The notes beneath the pieces are model-generated. The model had not been told where the DNA came from. It ran no database searches and saw only the letters and a list, made by a program, of their open reading frames with translations. A stretch of DNA of 64,000 nucleotides, taken from Sulfidibacter corallicola. Lineage in GTDB: Bacteria; Acidobacteriota; Holophagae; Acanthopleuribacterales; Acanthopleuribacteraceae. Location: positions 8,612,256-8,676,255 of the forward strand of contig NZ_CP071793.1 of NCBI RefSeq assembly GCF_017498545.1, read 5' to 3'. The position numbers and the translations under genes were made by a program. Shown one piece after another: positions 61,883-64,000 of the stretch. Position 1 is the stretch's first letter, and every line of letters begins with the position of its first letter.

Positions 61883-63967
61883 TTGAACCCAGAAAAAACC
61901 GTCCTCTTCATTGGGAACTCGTTTCTCGTCCACGCCGAGGAACTTCAGGAGTTCGTCGGGGAAGAGGACTGCGTCGAGACGATCGCCGATTACGAAGAAG
62001 CGATGTTGTTGATGGGATCGCGCTCCTGGGAATTGGTGCTGGCGGAATGGGTGGAACCGGAAACGCCCGTTTTGGAAATGGTGCAGAACCTTCGCCTCGA
62101 GCAGAACCACGAGGATTTGCCCGTGTTTGTGCTCGCGACGGAAGAGCTGGCCGGGAAGGGCGTCGAGGCGATCGAAGCGGGTGCCACCGATTTTTTCGTG
62201 CGGCCCTTCAACCTGGCCTTGATCCGCGCCAAGACCCAAAACGTGAGAGAGGTGCGGCAACGCATCGAACAGGTCCGCGACAGTATGGAGCGCTACCTGC
62301 TCGCGGCGCGCGGTACCAACGACGGCCTTTGGGATTTGGATCTGGAGACCCGCACGGTGTACCTCAACAGCACCTGTCGAGAGCTGTTGGGGCTCGACAT
62401 GAAGACCGAGTACACCACCAAGAAGGATTGGCTCGAGCGGGTCCATCCCGACGATCGCGATGCGTTCAAGAGCCGCCTGGCGCTCCACCTGGAGGGCGTG
62501 ACGCCGCTCTTGGAGGACCAGCACCGCATTCGGCATCATTCGGGACGCTACATCTGGGTGCTGTGCCGCGGTTCGGCCAATCGACCGGGCTTGGGCCGGG
62601 CGACCCGTGTGGCCGGAATGATCACCGATTTGACCAACCGAAGCCTGCACGACACCCGAACCGGCCTGCCGTTTCGCGGCTTTTTCATGGATCGCCTCAG
62701 CCAGGCCATGACCTGCAGCCAACTCAACGGCGATGTGTGCTACTCGATGCTCTACGTCGATATCGATCGGTTCAAGGTCATCAGCGAGGGATTTGGCCAC
62801 AACATGGTGGATGAGGTGTTGGTGGCGTTCGCCGAGCGGTTGGAGCGTTGTCTGAGGGAAGGGGACACCCTGGCGTTTCTCGGGGGCGACACCTTTGTCG
62901 TGCTGCTCCAAGACGGCTCCGAAGCCCGCCAGGCGCAACACGTGGCCAACCAGATCCACATGCAGCTCATCGCGCCGTTCCACATCGAGGACCACGAGGT
63001 CTTCACCAAGGCGAGCATCGGGATCAGTACCGTGGCCCCGATGGTACGCAATCCGGAGGAGGTTTTGCGCCGCGCCCAGACGGCCATGAAACACGCCCGC
63101 CGGCTCGGCTCGGGGCATACGGGCGTCTATGGCGAGGGGATGGACAGCAAGACCCGCCACCTGCTGGAAATGGAGAGCAAGTTGCGGTCGGCCCTCGATC
63201 GCCAGGAATTGACCATCTATTTCCAACCGCAGTTGTGCCTGGGCGAGAACCGCATCACCGGCATGGAAACCCTGTTGCGCTGGAAGCACGGCGGCAAGAT
63301 GATTTCGCCCGGGGAGTTCATTCCGGTGGCCGAGGAGACGGACCTGATTCTGCCGATCGGGGAGTGGGTGCTGCGCGAGGCCGCGGCCAAGACCATGCGC
63401 TGGATCGACATGGGGTTGGGACCGCTGCGCGTGGCGGTCAATCTCTCCGAACGCCAGTTCCGCGCCCAGAACCTGTTTCGCATCGTCGAGCAGGTCCTGA
63501 TCGATACCCGCCTGCCGCCCGAGTGCCTGGAACTGGAACTGACCGAAAGCATTTTCGTGGACGATCCGGAAGCGACTCGACAAACGTTGATGGCGTTCCA
63601 CAAGCTGGGCTGCAAGGTGGCGCTCGACGATTTCGGGACGGGCTACTCCTCGATGAGCTATCTCAAATCCTTCCCCTTGGATACCCTGAAGATCGACCGC
63701 GCGTTCGTGATGGACCTGACGTCCGATCCGCGCGATGCGGCTCTGTGTTCCTCGATGATTTCCCTGGCCCACCAGCTCAACATGGACGTCATCGCGGAGG
63801 GGGTCGAGTCGCAGGAGCAGTTGATCATTTTACGCGCCTTCCAATGCGACGAAATCCAGGGTTATTTCTTTTCCAAGCCGCTGGCGGCCGACAAGTTCGA
63901 GACGTTCATCCGCGAGCATCGGCTCAAGTCCGAACGGGCCAAGGACGACCTGGGATTCCAGTTCTAG
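61883..63967 (+). CDS. EAL phosphodiesterase with receiver-like, PAS and degenerate GGDEF domains
   Basis: A 694-residue cytoplasmic protein. Residues 1-120 look like a degenerate receiver (TVLFIGNSFLVHAEELQEFV, LVLAEWVEPETP in place of the Asp, LPVFVLATEE). A PAS domain follows (GTNDGLWDLDLETRTVYLNS, ending RYIWVLCRGSA), then GGDEF-like (about 255-420) with GGDTF instead of GGDEF, so cyclase activity is unlikely, and an EAL domain (METLLRWKHGG, LELTESIFVDD, LDDFGTGYSSMSYLKSF, LKIDRAF, AEGVESQEQ, QGYFFSKPL). The EAL glutamate is kept (ETL), so it is probably a c-di-GMP phosphodiesterase. TTG 61883 follows GGGAG by 7 bases. Confidence 0.92.
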   Translation: MNPEKTVLFIGNSFLVHAEELQEFVGEEDCVETIADYEEAMLLMGSRSWELVLAEWVEPETPVLEMVQNLRLEQNHEDLPVFVLATEELAGKGVEAIEAGATDFFVRPFNLALIRAKTQNVREVRQRIEQVRDSMERYLLAARGTNDGLWDLDLETRTVYLNSTCRELLGLDMKTEYTTKKDWLERVHPDDRDAFKSRLALHLEGVTPLLEDQHRIRHHSGRYIWVLCRGSANRPGLGRATRVAGMITDLTNRSLHDTRTGLPFRGFFMDRLSQAMTCSQLNGDVCYSMLYVDIDRFKVISEGFGHNMVDEVLVAFAERLERCLREGDTLAFLGGDTFVVLLQDGSEARQAQHVANQIHMQLIAPFHIEDHEVFTKASIGISTVAPMVRNPEEVLRRAQTAMKHARRLGSGHTGVYGEGMDSKTRHLLEMESKLRSALDRQELTIYFQPQLCLGENRITGMETLLRWKHGGKMISPGEFIPVAEETDLILPIGEWVLREAAAKTMRWIDMGLGPLRVAVNLSERQFRAQNLFRIVEQVLIDTRLPPECLELELTESIFVDDPEATRQTLMAFHKLGCKVALDDFGTGYSSMSYLKSFPLDTLKIDRAFVMDLTSDPRDAALCSSMISLAHQLNMDVIAEGVESQEQLIILRAFQCDEIQGYFFSKPLAADKFETFIREHRLKSERAKDDLGFQF

Positions 63968-64000
63968 CCGGTGCCGATCCAGGCGAGCCAGACGCTTGCC

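Noticed and set aside
61730..63772. Minus-strand open frame of about 680 codons opposite the EAL gene
   Set aside because: The plus strand carries clear PAS/GGDEF/EAL motifs; the antisense frame is His/Gln/Gly-rich noise with no domain.
1..64000. tRNA, rRNA or tmRNA genes
   Set aside because: No GTTCRANYC-type T-loop with matching acceptor stems and no rRNA signature was noticed in the gaps; a covariance search would be decisive.

Overview
The window is about 64 kb of gene-dense, mostly GC-rich bacterial DNA with an outer-membrane (Gram-negative) gene set: a TonB-dependent receptor, TatA/TatC, a heptose-phosphate kinase and HlyD/MacB-type efflux. Three very large one-protein signalling machines (two 14-repeat propeller hybrid histidine kinases and one Ser/Thr kinase-ATPase-GAF-histidine kinase), a roughly 800-residue duplicated MacB-type permease and a sigma54 regulator/kinase pair tied to efflux are the style seen in Acidobacteriota, perhaps Holophagae/Acanthopleuribacter-like. 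The taxon is an inference from gene content; no rRNA or marker phylogeny is available here. No tRNA, rRNA or CRISPR array was recognised.

Layout. 1-999: N-terminal part of a TonB-dependent receptor running off the left edge. 1.6-3.7 kb: a visibly AT-richer histidine kinase/response regulator pair with a truncated gene fused upstream, probably acquired. 4-5.9 kb: divergent epoxide-hydrolase-like enzyme and WYL-domain regulator. 6-7 kb: an unknown very GC-rich gene, a perfect parS-like palindrome and a possible transposase tail. 7.1-14.5 kb: an efflux operon (adaptor, ATPase, permease, sigma54 activator, sensor kinase) preceded by a sigma54-type promoter and a pair of direct repeats placed like enhancer sites. 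14.8-17.0 kb: catalase-peroxidase with an export signal. 17.8-21 kb: LysR regulator divergent from a crotonase / SnoaL-like / SDR operon with its own terminator. 21.4-26 kb: first giant propeller hybrid kinase; 26.2-29.5 kb: giant orphan FtsX-type permease; 29.5-30.2 kb: HATPase-only protein.

31.1-33.5 kb encodes an unusual nitrilase-superfamily protein with a disordered N-terminus and a large insertion. 33.9-38.0 kb is a housekeeping stretch on the minus strand: TatA, TatC, Trm112-like, heptose-7-phosphate kinase, NUDIX hydrolase, TerB/J-domain protein. 38.5-46.2 kb: acetoacetate-decarboxylase-like protein, diaminopropionate ammonia-lyase, a PilZ-like protein with a small membrane protein, AraC/GyrI-like regulator, GNAT acetyltransferase and an XRE regulator, separated by repeat-rich intergenic islands. 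46.4-51.5 kb: second giant propeller kinase; 51.9-53.9 kb: PH-domain protein, DnaC-like helicase loader, a secreted Lys/Ala-rich protein; 54.3-59.8 kb: trifunctional kinase; 60-64 kb: RNase Z and an EAL protein with a degenerate GGDEF domain.

The strongest leads are the apparently self-regulated sigma54 efflux operon, the parS-like site, the nitrilase-like protein, the probably Tat-exported KatG, and the kinase module shared by two of the three giant sensors.
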